DNA of 64,000 nucleotides from Bhargavaea changchunensis (GTDB lineage Bacteria; Bacillota; Bacilli; Bacillales_A; Planococcaceae): NCBI RefSeq assembly GCF_042665595.1, contig NZ_JBHTCT010000035.1, positions 1-64,000 of the forward strand, given 5' to 3'. Positions 16,356-25,268 of this stretch are shown piece by piece. The position numbers and the translations under genes were made by a program. The first letter of the stretch is position 1; each line of letters begins with the position of its first letter. The notes under the pieces are model-generated. The model made no database searches and was not told the origin of the DNA. It worked only from the letters and a program-made list of their open reading frames with translations.

Positions 16356-17915
16356 ATGAATCTTGTGAAGCGCGTGCATCAGACGGCGCTTGAGGAACCG
16401 CAGAAGATTGCCTATCATTTCATGGGGAAAGACACGACTTACGCAGAGTTTGACCAGACGGTCGGGCTTCTGGCGGCCGGCCTTCAGAAAAGCGGCATCG
16501 GCAAGGGGGACCATGTCGTCTTCTTGCTTGGCAACACACCGCACTTCCTCGTTTCGCTGTATGCTACGATGCGAATCGGGGCGACAGCGGTGCCGGTCAA
16601 CCCGATCTACTCACCTGAGGAGATCGCGTTCATCGTCCACAACAGTGACGCCAAGGCGGTCATCGCACTGGACAAGCTGTTGCCGCTGATCCAGCAGGCC
16701 TCTGCCGCGTTCCCGGCGGTTGAAAGCTATGTGATCTGCGAAACAGAGCCCGGGACAGAAGAAAAAATCGCTTCACTTCCTAAAGATGTGCATGGAAAAG
16801 TGAAACCGTTTACAAAAGTGGTTGCTTCTGGCGACGTCCCTGCGGAAGCGGTGGAAGTGGATGACGACGATACAGCTGTCATCCTCTATACGTCCGGAAC
16901 AACCGGGCATCCTAAGGGCGCGATGCTTACACACAAAAACCTGTATTGCAATGCCCGTGATGTCGCGGACTACCTGCAGTTCAGCCCGGATGACCGCGTC
17001 GTCGCGACACTTCCGGTGTTCCACGTGTTCGCGCTGACAGTCGTGGTGAATGCCCCTCTGCTGCGGGGCGCTCAGGTGCTGCTCGTTCCGAAGTTCAGCC
17101 CGGCTGACGTATTCCGTGTCATCCGTGAGAAAGAGGCAACGATTTTCGCCGGCGTTCCGACGATGTACAACTTCCTCTATCAGTATCCGGAAGGGAACCC
17201 GGAAGATTTCAAGTCGATCAATCGTGCGATTTCCGGCGGATCGTCACTTCCTGTCGCACTGCTCCACAACTTTGAGGATAAGTTCAATGTCCGCATCTCT
17301 GAGGGCTACGGCCTGAGCGAGGCATCCCCGGTCACCTGTTTCAATCCGCTCGACCGCGATCGGGTACCAGGCTCGATTGGCACGAACATCATCAATGTGG
17401 AGAACAAAGTCGTTAACGAATATGGGGAAGAAGTGCCGGATGGGGAAGTCGGCGAACTCGTCGTCCGCGGTCCGAACGTCATGAAAGGCTACTATAAGAT
17501 GCCGGAAGAGACGGCGGTCGCGCTCCGTGACGGCTGGCTCTACACGGGCGACCTTGCCCGTCGCGACGAGAACGGCTACTTCTACATCGTTGACCGCAAA
17601 AAAGATCTCGTCATTGTCGGCGGCTACAACGTCTACCCGCGCGAAGTGGAAGAAGTGCTCTATACGCACCCGGACGTGGTTGAAGCCGCGGTTGTCGGCG
17701 TGCCGGACTCCAACTATGGCGAAGCGATTCAGGCCTATGTCGTGAAGAAGGACGGGTCCGCCCTGACGGAACACGATCTGAAAGCCTTCAGCGCAGAAAA
17801 ACTCGCGAAATACAAAATCCCGGCATCCATCGAATTCCTCGACGAACTGCCGAAAAACACCACCGGTAAAATCCTCCGGCGTTCGCTGAAGGACATGGCG
17901 GTCAATAGTAAGTAA
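16356..17915 (+). CDS. lcfB: Long-chain fatty-acid-CoA ligase LcfB
   Basis: A 519-aa AMP-forming ligase that activates fatty acids for beta-oxidation. ILYTSGTTGHPKGAMLTH (AMP-binding P-loop), EGYGLSEASPVTCFNP, YTGDLARRDENGYFYIVDR and the C-terminal catalytic Lys in PKNTTGKILRR are all present. The long shared stretches (GVPTMYN, VNEYGEEVP, GGYNVYPREVEEVLY) point to B. subtilis LcfB (YhfL), which is also near yhfH-lplJ. AAGGGGG precedes the ATG at 16356. An upstream in-frame ATG at 16320 lies inside the FadR box and is rejected. Confidence 0.94.
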   Translation: MNLVKRVHQTALEEPQKIAYHFMGKDTTYAEFDQTVGLLAAGLQKSGIGKGDHVVFLLGNTPHFLVSLYATMRIGATAVPVNPIYSPEEIAFIVHNSDAKAVIALDKLLPLIQQASAAFPAVESYVICETEPGTEEKIASLPKDVHGKVKPFTKVVASGDVPAEAVEVDDDDTAVILYTSGTTGHPKGAMLTHKNLYCNARDVADYLQFSPDDRVVATLPVFHVFALTVVVNAPLLRGAQVLLVPKFSPADVFRVIREKEATIFAGVPTMYNFLYQYPEGNPEDFKSINRAISGGSSLPVALLHNFEDKFNVRISEGYGLSEASPVTCFNPLDRDRVPGSIGTNIINVENKVVNEYGEEVPDGEVGELVVRGPNVMKGYYKMPEETAVALRDGWLYTGDLARRDENGYFYIVDRKKDLVIVGGYNVYPREVEEVLYTHPDVVEAAVVGVPDSNYGEAIQAYVVKKDGSALTEHDLKAFSAEKLAKYKIPASIEFLDELPKNTTGKILRRSLKDMAVNSK

Positions 17916-17924
17916 TAGTTGGTC

Positions 17925-17948
17925 AAGCCCGCCTTTTGCGGGCCTTTT
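17925..17948 (+). terminator. Terminator of lcfB
   Basis: GCCCGC/GCGGGC stem with a short T-rich loop, followed by CCTTTTG. Confidence 0.75.
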
Positions 17949-17975
17949 GTATGTGCCGGGGTTGAATCGGGCCGC

Positions 17976-18030
17976 GAAAGTGACGCAAGTGACCGTGAAA
18001 GTGACGAAAGCGGTGCTGAAAGTGACGAAT
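17976..18030. repeat. 21-bp phased array, family A' (three units)
   Basis: GAAAGTGACG begins at 17976, 17997 and 18018, exactly 21 bp apart. The intervening bases vary. The array begins 30 bases past the lcfB terminator. The core TGACGAA is shared with the array at 3530-3692, and the same unit recurs at 56057. Confidence 0.8.
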
Positions 18031-18066
18031 GGTTCCTGGTTGCATATCTGATAGGGGGGTGCTGTC

Positions 18067-18237
18067 TTGAAGTATCTTGAAGAAACGATCTTGATCGTAT
18101 CCGCTGCATGGATGCTGATCTATTTCTTTTATCCGGCAGGCTCCGAGTTGCTGCAGCTGGCAATCTGGGCCATCCCGTTTGCCATGATCTACACGGCGAT
18201 TCTGATGATTGTCGTTAAGCGGAAACGCGGAACGTGA
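18067..18237 (+). CDS. 56-aa two-helix membrane protein
   Basis: TTG start six bases after AGGGGGGT. The product (MKYLEETILIVSAAWMLIYF at the N-terminus) has two hydrophobic segments, roughly residues 7-22 and 28-49, and ends in a basic tail VVKRKRGT. No family recognised. The strong ribosome site and membrane-like composition argue that it is real. It lies between two repeat arrays; the last codons overlap the first, degenerate unit of the downstream one. Confidence 0.6.
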   Translation: MKYLEETILIVSAAWMLIYFFYPAGSELLQLAIWAIPFAMIYTAILMIVVKRKRGT

Positions 18238-18308
18238 ACGTTTAACTGCAGTATGTTAACGTCTCACGCCAGTATGTTAACGTCTCAATGAACTATGTCA
18301 ACGTTTCG
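18231..18308. repeat. 21-bp phased array, family B (three or four units)
   Basis: TATGTTAACGTCTCA-type units begin at 18252, 18273 and 18294, with a degenerate unit at 18231 overlapping the small gene's stop. All steps are exactly 21 bp. The same family forms the larger array at 60867-60990. Confidence 0.8.
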
Positions 18309-18407
18309 CCCGCACTCCGGATCAAGCCTTAATAAAAGAAGAATATTGTTCCGCAAGTCGAAATAGTTTAGACTTATCAGTAGGTTTTGTTAAAGGGGGA
18401 GTTACTG

Positions 18408-20384
18408 ATGAGCAAGAAGAACATTTCGGCTGAATCGCTATTTGAACTGTATTCCGTGGCGAATCCAAATCTGGCGCCGACGAGCGACAGAGCGGTATTT
18501 GTGCGGACGCATATGGACAAGGAAGAAAACAAGTACATTTCGAATCTGTTCCATGCGGATCTGGCATCCGGAGACGTGACGCAGTGGACGTACGGCAAGA
18601 ATCGGGTGAGCAGTCCGGCGTGGTCCGCGGATGGCAGCAAGATCGCTTTCCTGTCCGACCGTGACGGCAAGAACCAGCTTTACGTGCTGAGCGCTGCAGG
18701 CGGAGAGGCGGAGCGGGTGACCGACTTTGCGAACGGGGTATCGGCATTTGCCTGGTCGCCATGCGGCAAGAAAGTATGGGTGAACGGAGCGGTCAAAAAA
18801 GACAAGTCGTTCACGGACAAGGAAGAGGAGAAAAAGGACAAGAACCCTGAGCCGGTCGTCATCGAGAAGATGAAGTATAAGGCGGACGGGCTCGGACTCC
18901 TTCCTCAGGACATGTTCCGCCAGATCGGTGTCGTGGACCTGGAATCGGGAGATGTGACGCAGTTTACGGAAGGCGATCATCAATACGGCCTGAACACGGT
19001 GTCCCCTGACGGCAAGAAGGTCGTCTTCAGCGTTAACCGCGCTGAAAACCAGGACTTCGAGTTCCGGGGCGCGCTGTATCTGACCGATGCGGAAACGAAG
19101 GAAGAGACTACGATCATCGATCAGGACGGCTACTACGGCGGTGCGACTTTCTCGCCGGACGGCAAGAAGATTGCCTTTATCGGCGCGGACCGCAGGCTCG
19201 AGAATGCGACACACACGGATGTTTATGTATATGATGTGACAGCCGGTTCTCTCACTGTCCTGACGGAATCGCTCGACGCGCCGGTCGGCGACCTTGTTGC
19301 GGCAGATTTCCAACAAGGTACTGAAACTCCTGCGGCTGTATGGGCGGGGAACGATGCACTTTACTTCCAGGTGTCCGTGATGGGCGATGTCCGCCTCTAT
19401 TACGCGACGCTTGAAGGGGAACTGTATCCGGCCACACCAGAAAACGAGCATGTCTATGGCTATGACGTGACAAAAGACGGCAAGACTGCGCTCCTCACGG
19501 CAAGTAATCCGGTCCACCCGGGCGAGCTGTATGCCCAGGAAATCATGACCGGTGAACGCAAGGCACTGACTTCATTCAACCAGAAATTCATCGAGGAACA
19601 TGAAATAGCCAAGCCGGAGCCAATCGTCTTCAAAGGTCCTAAGGACTGGGACGTACACGGCTGGATCATGAAGCCGGCCGGATTTGAGGAAGGGAAGAAG
19701 TACCCGCTCATCACGGAAATCCACGGCGGGCCGCACACGATGTATGCCAACACGTTCTTCCACGAATTCCAGGTGCTCGCTTCCAAAGGATACGGTGTGC
19801 TGTTCGTGAACCCGCGCGGCAGCCACGGCTACAGCCAGGAATTCGTCGACGCGGTGCGCCGCGACTACGGAAACGGCGACTATCAGGACATCATGGCGGG
19901 CGTCGATTATGCAATCGAAAACAACGACTGGATCGACACCGAGCGCCTTGGCGTCACGGGCGGCAGTTACGGCGGCTTCATGACAAACTGGATTGTCGGC
20001 CACACCGACCGCTTCAAGGCGGCCGTCACCCAGCGCTCGATCTCGAACTGGATCAGCTTCTTCGGGGTATCCGACATCGGCTACTACTTCAGCGAATGGC
20101 AGCACGGCGCAGTCATGGATGACGTGGAAGGGCTCTGGGACATCTCGCCGCTCAAATATGCGGCCAACGTCAACACGCCTCTCCTCATCCTCCACAGCGA
20201 GAAGGACTTCCGTTGCCCGATCGAGCAGGCGGAACAGCTATTCATCACACTGAAGCATATGGGCAAGGAGACGGTCTTCGTCCGCTTCCCGGAAGCCGAC
20301 CACAACCTGTCGCGCACCGGCAAGCCGAACCTGCGCATCGAGCGTCTGGATCAGATCACGGAATGGTTCGAGAAGTACCTGTAA
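18408..20384 (+). CDS. S9-family peptidase (YuxL-like acylaminoacyl/oligopeptidase)
   Basis: A 658-aa serine peptidase with an N-terminal beta-propeller (repeated 'FSPDGKKIAF'-type blades, about 20-400) and a C-terminal alpha/beta-hydrolase domain. Ser520 in GGSYGGFMTNW, Asp600 in SEKDFRCP and His632 in EADHNLS form the triad. Length and order match B. subtilis YuxL. Such enzymes trim short or N-acylated peptides in the cytoplasm. AAAGGGGGAG places the start at 18408, seven codons inside the open frame. Confidence 0.92.
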   Translation: MSKKNISAESLFELYSVANPNLAPTSDRAVFVRTHMDKEENKYISNLFHADLASGDVTQWTYGKNRVSSPAWSADGSKIAFLSDRDGKNQLYVLSAAGGEAERVTDFANGVSAFAWSPCGKKVWVNGAVKKDKSFTDKEEEKKDKNPEPVVIEKMKYKADGLGLLPQDMFRQIGVVDLESGDVTQFTEGDHQYGLNTVSPDGKKVVFSVNRAENQDFEFRGALYLTDAETKEETTIIDQDGYYGGATFSPDGKKIAFIGADRRLENATHTDVYVYDVTAGSLTVLTESLDAPVGDLVAADFQQGTETPAAVWAGNDALYFQVSVMGDVRLYYATLEGELYPATPENEHVYGYDVTKDGKTALLTASNPVHPGELYAQEIMTGERKALTSFNQKFIEEHEIAKPEPIVFKGPKDWDVHGWIMKPAGFEEGKKYPLITEIHGGPHTMYANTFFHEFQVLASKGYGVLFVNPRGSHGYSQEFVDAVRRDYGNGDYQDIMAGVDYAIENNDWIDTERLGVTGGSYGGFMTNWIVGHTDRFKAAVTQRSISNWISFFGVSDIGYYFSEWQHGAVMDDVEGLWDISPLKYAANVNTPLLILHSEKDFRCPIEQAEQLFITLKHMGKETVFVRFPEADHNLSRTGKPNLRIERLDQITEWFEKYL

Positions 20385-20400
20385 GAAAGGGACGAATCAT

Positions 20401-20946
20401 TTGACATACACTGAAAACGGCACGACGATCCGCCCGGCCAAAGAGGCGGATCTCCGCCGCATGTGGGAACTCAGCTTCCGGGACAAAGACCCGGAATGGA
20501 AAAAGTGGGACGCCCCGTACTATCCGCACGAGCCGATGGCATGGGTTGCGTTCTACGAAAAGAAAGACAAGCTCGTCGACCAGGAGGACTACTGGCTGAT
20601 CGAGCACGAAGGCACGATCATCGGCATGGTCGGCTACTACTGGGAGCACAAGCCGTCCCAGTGGCTTGAGATGGGCATCGCCATCTATGACCCGGCCTAC
20701 TGGAACGGGGGCATCGGCACGACCGCCTTTAGAATGTGGCGGGACCATCTGTTCAACGCGATGCCGCTCGTCCGGACGGGGTATACCACCTGGTCCGGCA
20801 ACGAGCGCATGATCCGGGCCGGCGAAAAGCTCGGATTCCAAATGGAAGCCCGCATCCGCAAAGTCCGCTACTGGAACGGGACGTACTACGACTCGATCCG
20901 GATGGGGATGCTGCGGGAAGAGTGGGAAGAACTCCAGAATAAGTGA
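20401..20946 (+). CDS. GNAT acetyltransferase (RimJ/RimL-like)
   Basis: A 181-aa GCN5-related N-acetyltransferase: TTIRPAKEADLRRMWEL opens the fold, EMGIAIYDPAYWNGGIGTTA is the acetyl-CoA loop region, and GFQMEARIRKVRYWNGTYYD closes it. TTG start behind AAAGGGA, only 16 bases after the S9 peptidase gene, so the two are probably co-transcribed. The acceptor is unknown. Confidence 0.85.
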   Translation: MTYTENGTTIRPAKEADLRRMWELSFRDKDPEWKKWDAPYYPHEPMAWVAFYEKKDKLVDQEDYWLIEHEGTIIGMVGYYWEHKPSQWLEMGIAIYDPAYWNGGIGTTAFRMWRDHLFNAMPLVRTGYTTWSGNERMIRAGEKLGFQMEARIRKVRYWNGTYYDSIRMGMLREEWEELQNK

Positions 20947-20953
20947 GATTTAG

Positions 20954-20988
20954 AAACAGGCAGGGCACCGCGTCCCTGCCTGTTTTCT
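20954..20988 (+). terminator. Terminator of peptidase-GNAT operon
   Basis: AAACAGGCAGGG/CCCTGCCTGTTT, 12-bp perfect stem, followed by TCTTC. Confidence 0.85.
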
Positions 20989-21029
20989 TCTGTTAAGATA
21001 GAAAGAAAAGAGAGATAGGGGACAATGGA

Positions 21030-21647
21030 ATGCTTGCCGCTTTGATTCACGGGATCGTCCTTGCTTTTGGACTGATTCTGCCGCTCGGCGTACAAAATGT
21101 ATTTATCTTTAACCAGGGGGCGACGCACCGGAAATTTTCACGGGCTCTGCCAGCCGTGGTGACCGCAGGGATCTGTGATATGTTGCTGATTCTGCTTGCG
21201 GTGATGGGGGTCTCGCTGATCGTCTTCAGCTTCGCCTGGCTCAAGAACCTGATCTTTCTCGTCGGCTTCTTTTTTATGGTGTATATGGGATGGTCGATTT
21301 TCCGGAGTGCTCCAGGAAACGGAGAGGGGCGGCGGGAGGCGCTATCGCCCAAGCAGCAGGTTCTCTTTGCAGCTTCGGTCTCGCTCCTCAACCCCCACGC
21401 CATCCTGGACCTGATCGGTGTCATCGGGCCGAGTTCTCTGGCATACGAAGGGGACCGGCTCGCTGTGTTCACAGCGGCGTGCATCGGAGTGTCATTTATC
21501 TGGTTTTTCGGTTTGGCACTGGCCGGCCGGATGGTCGGAAGGATGGATACCGGAGGAAGTGTCCTCAGACGATTAAATCAGGTTTCCGGGCTGATCATTT
21601 GGGGGATCGCCATCTATTTGGGCATTCAACTTGTGGATAACCTGTAG
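21030..21647 (+). CDS. LysE-family amino-acid exporter
   Basis: A 205-aa integral membrane protein with about six helices. The family opening G-x-x-L-A-F-G-L-I-L-P-L-G-V-Q-N-V-F is clear near residue 15, and LLNPHAILDLIGV, which carries the conserved NPHA, lies in the middle. LysE/ArgO proteins export basic or other amino acids in exchange for protons. The substrate cannot be assigned. Preceded by a weak GATAGGGG. Confidence 0.9.
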   Translation: MLAALIHGIVLAFGLILPLGVQNVFIFNQGATHRKFSRALPAVVTAGICDMLLILLAVMGVSLIVFSFAWLKNLIFLVGFFFMVYMGWSIFRSAPGNGEGRREALSPKQQVLFAASVSLLNPHAILDLIGVIGPSSLAYEGDRLAVFTAACIGVSFIWFFGLALAGRMVGRMDTGGSVLRRLNQVSGLIIWGIAIYLGIQLVDNL

Positions 21648-21687
21648 CCTCGGTGTGAAAGAGAAAGGCTATCATAAGCATGAAAAG

Positions 21688-21714
21688 GAGGCAGCGCATC
21701 TGATGCGCTGCCTC
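21688..21714. terminator. Convergent terminator
   Basis: GAGGCAGCGCAT/ATGCGCTGCCTC, 12-bp perfect stem with a 3-nt loop between the lysE-like gene and the ABC permease gene. Confidence 0.8.
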
Positions 21715-21721
21715 TTCCTCA

Positions 21722-22939
21722 TCATTCATACCTCAACGCATCAATCGGGCTCAGCTTGGAGGCTTTGTTGGCCGGCAGGATGCCGAACACAATCCCGATC
21801 ATCGAAGAGAAGAGGATTCCGATAATGACGACGACCGGGTTGATGATCGGAGAAAATGGCAGGACAAGTGCCAGAACTGCGGTTACGAGTGCCGCAAAAC
21901 CGATTCCGATCAGTCCGCCGAGTGAAGTCAGTGTCACCGATTCGATCAGAAACTGCCGGAGAATCTGGCCTCGCGTTGCGCCGAGTGCCTTTCGCAGGCC
22001 GATTTCCCTCGTGCGCTCCGTGACGGAGACGAGCATGATGTTCATGACCCCGATGCCGCCGACAAGAAGCGAGATGCCGGCGATGCTGCTGATAAACAGG
22101 GTGATGGTCATGTAGAAGCTGTCGAATTCCTCGACATACGCGGACATGTCCTCTGCGACATACATGCCTTCTTCGCTGCCGGTAAGTTCAGTCAGCTTCT
22201 CGGCAGCGGCAAAGCCTGTTTCCGTCAGATTGTCTGGCTGTTCTGCAATCACGTTGATCGTATCGATCTCCGGACTCCCGAACATCATGGAAATGAGCGT
22301 GCGTGGCATCAGCATCTGTCCGTTTGAGAATTCCTCCATGTGCCGGAACTCAGGAGGCAGCGTGGACTCGTACACGCCGACCACTTTATACGGATTGTCG
22401 TTGATGTCAATGATCGCCCCGACCGCTTCTTCATCCGGCGCGAACATGTTCTCCCTTGTAAGGGAATCAATCATCGCGACGCGTGAGTAACTGTCATTGT
22501 CCCGGGTGTTCAGGCGGCGCCCTTCCAATAGTGTAAGGTCTTTGGCGATAAAGTACTGGTTGTCGACACCGATGATTTCCATGTCGGCAGTGTGTTCGTT
22601 ATGGTTCATCGTGCCCCAGCCGCTGTTTGTGCCGAGAACATATTTCACGCCGGCTACTTCTTTCACCGCATCAAGCTGTTCACCGGTCACTGCAGGGGGC
22701 TCGACCCACATCATTTCCCCGTTTTCCTCGTACGTGGTCTGTTCAAAGTAGAGGGGGATGGCATTCTCGTCCGTGCTGAACAGGTCGTCCGCCATCTGTT
22801 GCCGTGCGCCATCACCGATCGCCACAACGATGATGACGGCGCTGACACCGATGATGATGCCGAGCATCGTCAGGATGGACCGGATTTTATGGTTCCAGAT
22901 GGAGGACAGGGCGAGGGTAAAGCTTTCCCACAGGTTCAT
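21722..22939 (-). CDS. MacB/YknZ-like ABC permease
   Basis: A 405-aa permease with one N-terminal helix (HKIRSILTMLGIIIGVSAVI), a roughly 230-residue extracytoplasmic domain and three C-terminal helices, the MacB_PCD-FtsX arrangement. The closing P-x-N-K-A-S-K-L-S-P-I-D-A-L-R-Y-E matches YknZ-type proteins. Works with the ATPase and adaptor upstream to expel peptides or toxins. Its ATG overlaps the ATPase stop (ATGA). Confidence 0.9.
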   Translation of the reverse strand: MNLWESFTLALSSIWNHKIRSILTMLGIIIGVSAVIIVVAIGDGARQQMADDLFSTDENAIPLYFEQTTYEENGEMMWVEPPAVTGEQLDAVKEVAGVKYVLGTNSGWGTMNHNEHTADMEIIGVDNQYFIAKDLTLLEGRRLNTRDNDSYSRVAMIDSLTRENMFAPDEEAVGAIIDINDNPYKVVGVYESTLPPEFRHMEEFSNGQMLMPRTLISMMFGSPEIDTINVIAEQPDNLTETGFAAAEKLTELTGSEEGMYVAEDMSAYVEEFDSFYMTITLFISSIAGISLLVGGIGVMNIMLVSVTERTREIGLRKALGATRGQILRQFLIESVTLTSLGGLIGIGFAALVTAVLALVLPFSPIINPVVVIIGILFSSMIGIVFGILPANKASKLSPIDALRYE

Positions 22940-23616
22940 GAGGTCACCTTCCTGTCTTCCACGATCAGTCCGTCACGCAGGACGATAATGCGGTCTGTGT
23001 AGGCCGCAATTTCTTCTTCATGAGTAACGATGATGACCGTTTTGCCTTCGCGGTTCAGCTCGGTGAGCAGATCCATGATTTGTGCGCCTGTCTTTGAGTC
23101 CAGCGCGCCTGTCGGCTCATCTGCCAATATGACGGTGGGCTGGTTGACCAGCGCACGGGCGATGGCTACCCGCTGTTTCTGGCCGCCCGACAGTTCGCTC
23201 GGAAGATGTCCGGTCCTGTCCTTCAGGCCGACTTTATTCAATAGGCCCAAGGCGCGTGCTGTACGTTCCTTTTTCGAGATACCTGCGTAAAGCAGAGGCG
23301 TTTCCACATTTTTCTGGGCGTTCAGGCGGGGGAGCAGGAAGAACTGCTGGAACACAAAGCCGATGTGTTTGTTGCGCAGGCCCGCCAGCTGCTTTTCATT
23401 GGCCTGCTTCACGTCTTCGCCGTTCAGGGAGTAAGTGCCGCCGGTCTGCTTGTCGAGGAAGCCGATGATGTTCATCAGCGTGGATTTGCCGGAACCGGAC
23501 GGTCCCATGATTGCCACGAATTCGCCGTCTCCGATTTCCAGATCAATGCCGCGGAGAACCGGAACGGCAAGACTTCCGCTCCCGTAGGTTTTTGTAAGCT
23601 GAGAAAGCCTGATCAT
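22936..23616 (-). CDS. YknY-like ABC ATPase
   Basis: A 226-aa ATPase with GPSGSGKSTLMN, LSGGQKQRVAIARAL, VILADEPTGALDS and VTHEEEIA. GGAGG seven bases before the ATG at 23616 defines the start; the longer open frame upstream is lysine/arginine-rich shadow of the adaptor tail. MacB-type exporters use this separate ATPase with the adaptor and permease. Confidence 0.92.
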   Translation of the reverse strand: MIRLSQLTKTYGSGSLAVPVLRGIDLEIGDGEFVAIMGPSGSGKSTLMNIIGFLDKQTGGTYSLNGEDVKQANEKQLAGLRNKHIGFVFQQFFLLPRLNAQKNVETPLLYAGISKKERTARALGLLNKVGLKDRTGHLPSELSGGQKQRVAIARALVNQPTVILADEPTGALDSKTGAQIMDLLTELNREGKTVIIVTHEEEIAAYTDRIIVLRDGLIVEDRKVTS

Positions 23617-23617
23617 G

Positions 23618-24943
23618 TTAGGCCTCCTCCGACTCGTCGGCTTCCGGCTCCGTTTCTTCCGGGGCGTCCCCGCCATCTGCCGGTTCTGCTTCCGTTTCCG
23701 TTTCTGTTTCACCATTCATGTCAGGCTCTTCCGTGCCTTCGTCTGCATTCACGAAATCCTGAACCTCCTGGCCGGGTTCGAGGTTTTTCACCATGATGAC
23801 ATAGGGGTTGGTGACGACCAGGTCGCCGGGTTCCAGGCCTTCTGCCACGCCGGCGAACTCGTCATTCATTTCACCAAGCACCACCGGGCGCTTTTCAAGG
23901 ATATTGTCATGATTGATGACATAAACAAACTCATTGCCCTCGTCATCCATATCCAGCGCCATATGAGGAATGGCCAATTGTTCACTCTGTTCAAGGTCGG
24001 AGACATTGATTTCCAATGCGACATGGAATCCCTGTCGCAGATCCTTCGTGTCGCCGGCAATGGCAACCGTAAACGGATACATCGTCACATTGCCTCCGCC
24101 TCCTCCGAACTCATCCATGCTTCCCTGGTCCCCTTCAGGAAACTGGGAGACGGATTCGATGCTTCCATCCCACGTCTGGTCTTTAAACACTTTTGGCCGG
24201 ATGACAACAGCCTGTCCCGGCTTGACTTTAACCGTATCAAACTCGCTCATCGACCCGACCACCTTGAACGGGCCGCTGGAAATGAGGTGGACGACCGGCT
24301 CGGAGGAACCGTTTTCGGACGGTTCCACATTTTTATTGATCTTCACGACGGTGCCGGCAATCTTGCTTTTGACGGTCAGTTTTTCTTTCTGCATGGCCAG
24401 CTCATCAATCGTCTGCTGTGCAGAGCTGACTTCATCTTTAATGCCTTCGATATCCATTTCAAGTTGTACGATTTCCTTGGAGGCGGCATTTAATTCTTCT
24501 TTTGTGACGTCGGCGTTTTTCTTCATGTCCGTACGGAGTTTGCGCGCTGCCGTCAATTCATCGTTCGCAATGGCAAGGCGCCTGTTCGTGAGATCTCGCG
24601 TACGGACTGCTTTGTTGTATTCACTGTTCACTGTGGAGTCGTCATATGAAAACAGCGGGGTGCCCGCTTCGACAACCTGGTTTTCCTCCGCGAAAAACTC
24701 CTTCACTTCACCGTTTTCAGCTTCGTGGAACACTTTTTGCTCATCGCTCGGGATGATTTGCCCTGTGACGAGAATGCTCTCACCCATCTCTCGCATGGCG
24801 GCTGGCTGCACCATTACCGGCTCCTCAAGCTCTTCAGATGCCCCGGCAAGAAATAGCCGGTCCTTGAAGACAAATGCCGCTGCGCCCAGCAACCCGACCG
24901 CGAGGACGACGATACCTGTCCAAATCATTACTTTTTTCTTCAT
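23618..24943 (-). CDS. YknX-like membrane-fusion (HlyD-type) adaptor
   Basis: A 441-aa adaptor with an N-terminal anchor (about 4-26), a barrel-sandwich half (VTGQIIPSDEQKVFHEAENG), a long coiled-coil region (about 100-180), the second half (VKSKIAGTVVKINKNVEPSE) and a strikingly acidic, threonine-rich tail of about 45 residues (ETETETEAEP). The tail is not needed for the fold and is unusual. Start ATG 24943 behind GGGGG. First gene of the efflux operon. Confidence 0.9.
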   Translation of the reverse strand: MKKKVMIWTGIVVLAVGLLGAAAFVFKDRLFLAGASEELEEPVMVQPAAMREMGESILVTGQIIPSDEQKVFHEAENGEVKEFFAEENQVVEAGTPLFSYDDSTVNSEYNKAVRTRDLTNRRLAIANDELTAARKLRTDMKKNADVTKEELNAASKEIVQLEMDIEGIKDEVSSAQQTIDELAMQKEKLTVKSKIAGTVVKINKNVEPSENGSSEPVVHLISSGPFKVVGSMSEFDTVKVKPGQAVVIRPKVFKDQTWDGSIESVSQFPEGDQGSMDEFGGGGGNVTMYPFTVAIAGDTKDLRQGFHVALEINVSDLEQSEQLAIPHMALDMDDEGNEFVYVINHDNILEKRPVVLGEMNDEFAGVAEGLEPGDLVVTNPYVIMVKNLEPGQEVQDFVNADEGTEEPDMNGETETETEAEPADGGDAPEETEPEADESEEA

Positions 24944-25153
24944 ATTTCCCCCTTGATTGGTCAGGCGCATGTTTTTGTCTATTTTTCTGCGCCCTTTATT
25001 TTATCCGAAACCCTCATTAAGGAAGGGTTTCAGACATGGAAAAGCGCTCTGCCCGTCTGTGATTTAAACAGCCAATTAAAATCCAAGAAACGGAATGAGC
25101 ATATTTCCTCATGATTATACAATATTTCCCGTTAAGAGACTTCTACAAAACCG

Positions 25154-25220
25154 TTATTATTGATAATAATTTGATGTGATTGGTGGATTTGTTCCGATTG
25201 CACGTTCTACCAACTATAAT
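25154..25220 (+). promoter_or_regulatory. Palindrome and candidate promoter of the TRIC-family gene
   Basis: A 16-bp palindrome TTATTATTGATAATAA (25154-25169) lies upstream of TTCCGA (25192) and TATAAT (25215-25220), 17 bases apart. The palindrome resembles GATAAT-type metalloregulator (Fur-like) half-sites but is not a standard Fur box. The rest of 24944-25268 is AT-rich with no gene. Confidence 0.4.
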
Positions 25221-25268
25221 GAGGGACATGAAGATTGTTTTGGTCTACGGGGAGGAAGGTGCTGTTAA

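Noticed and set aside
25162..25176. Fur box before the TRIC-family gene
   Set aside because: Only one half (TGATAAT) fits the 7-1-7 model; the other half fails at four positions.
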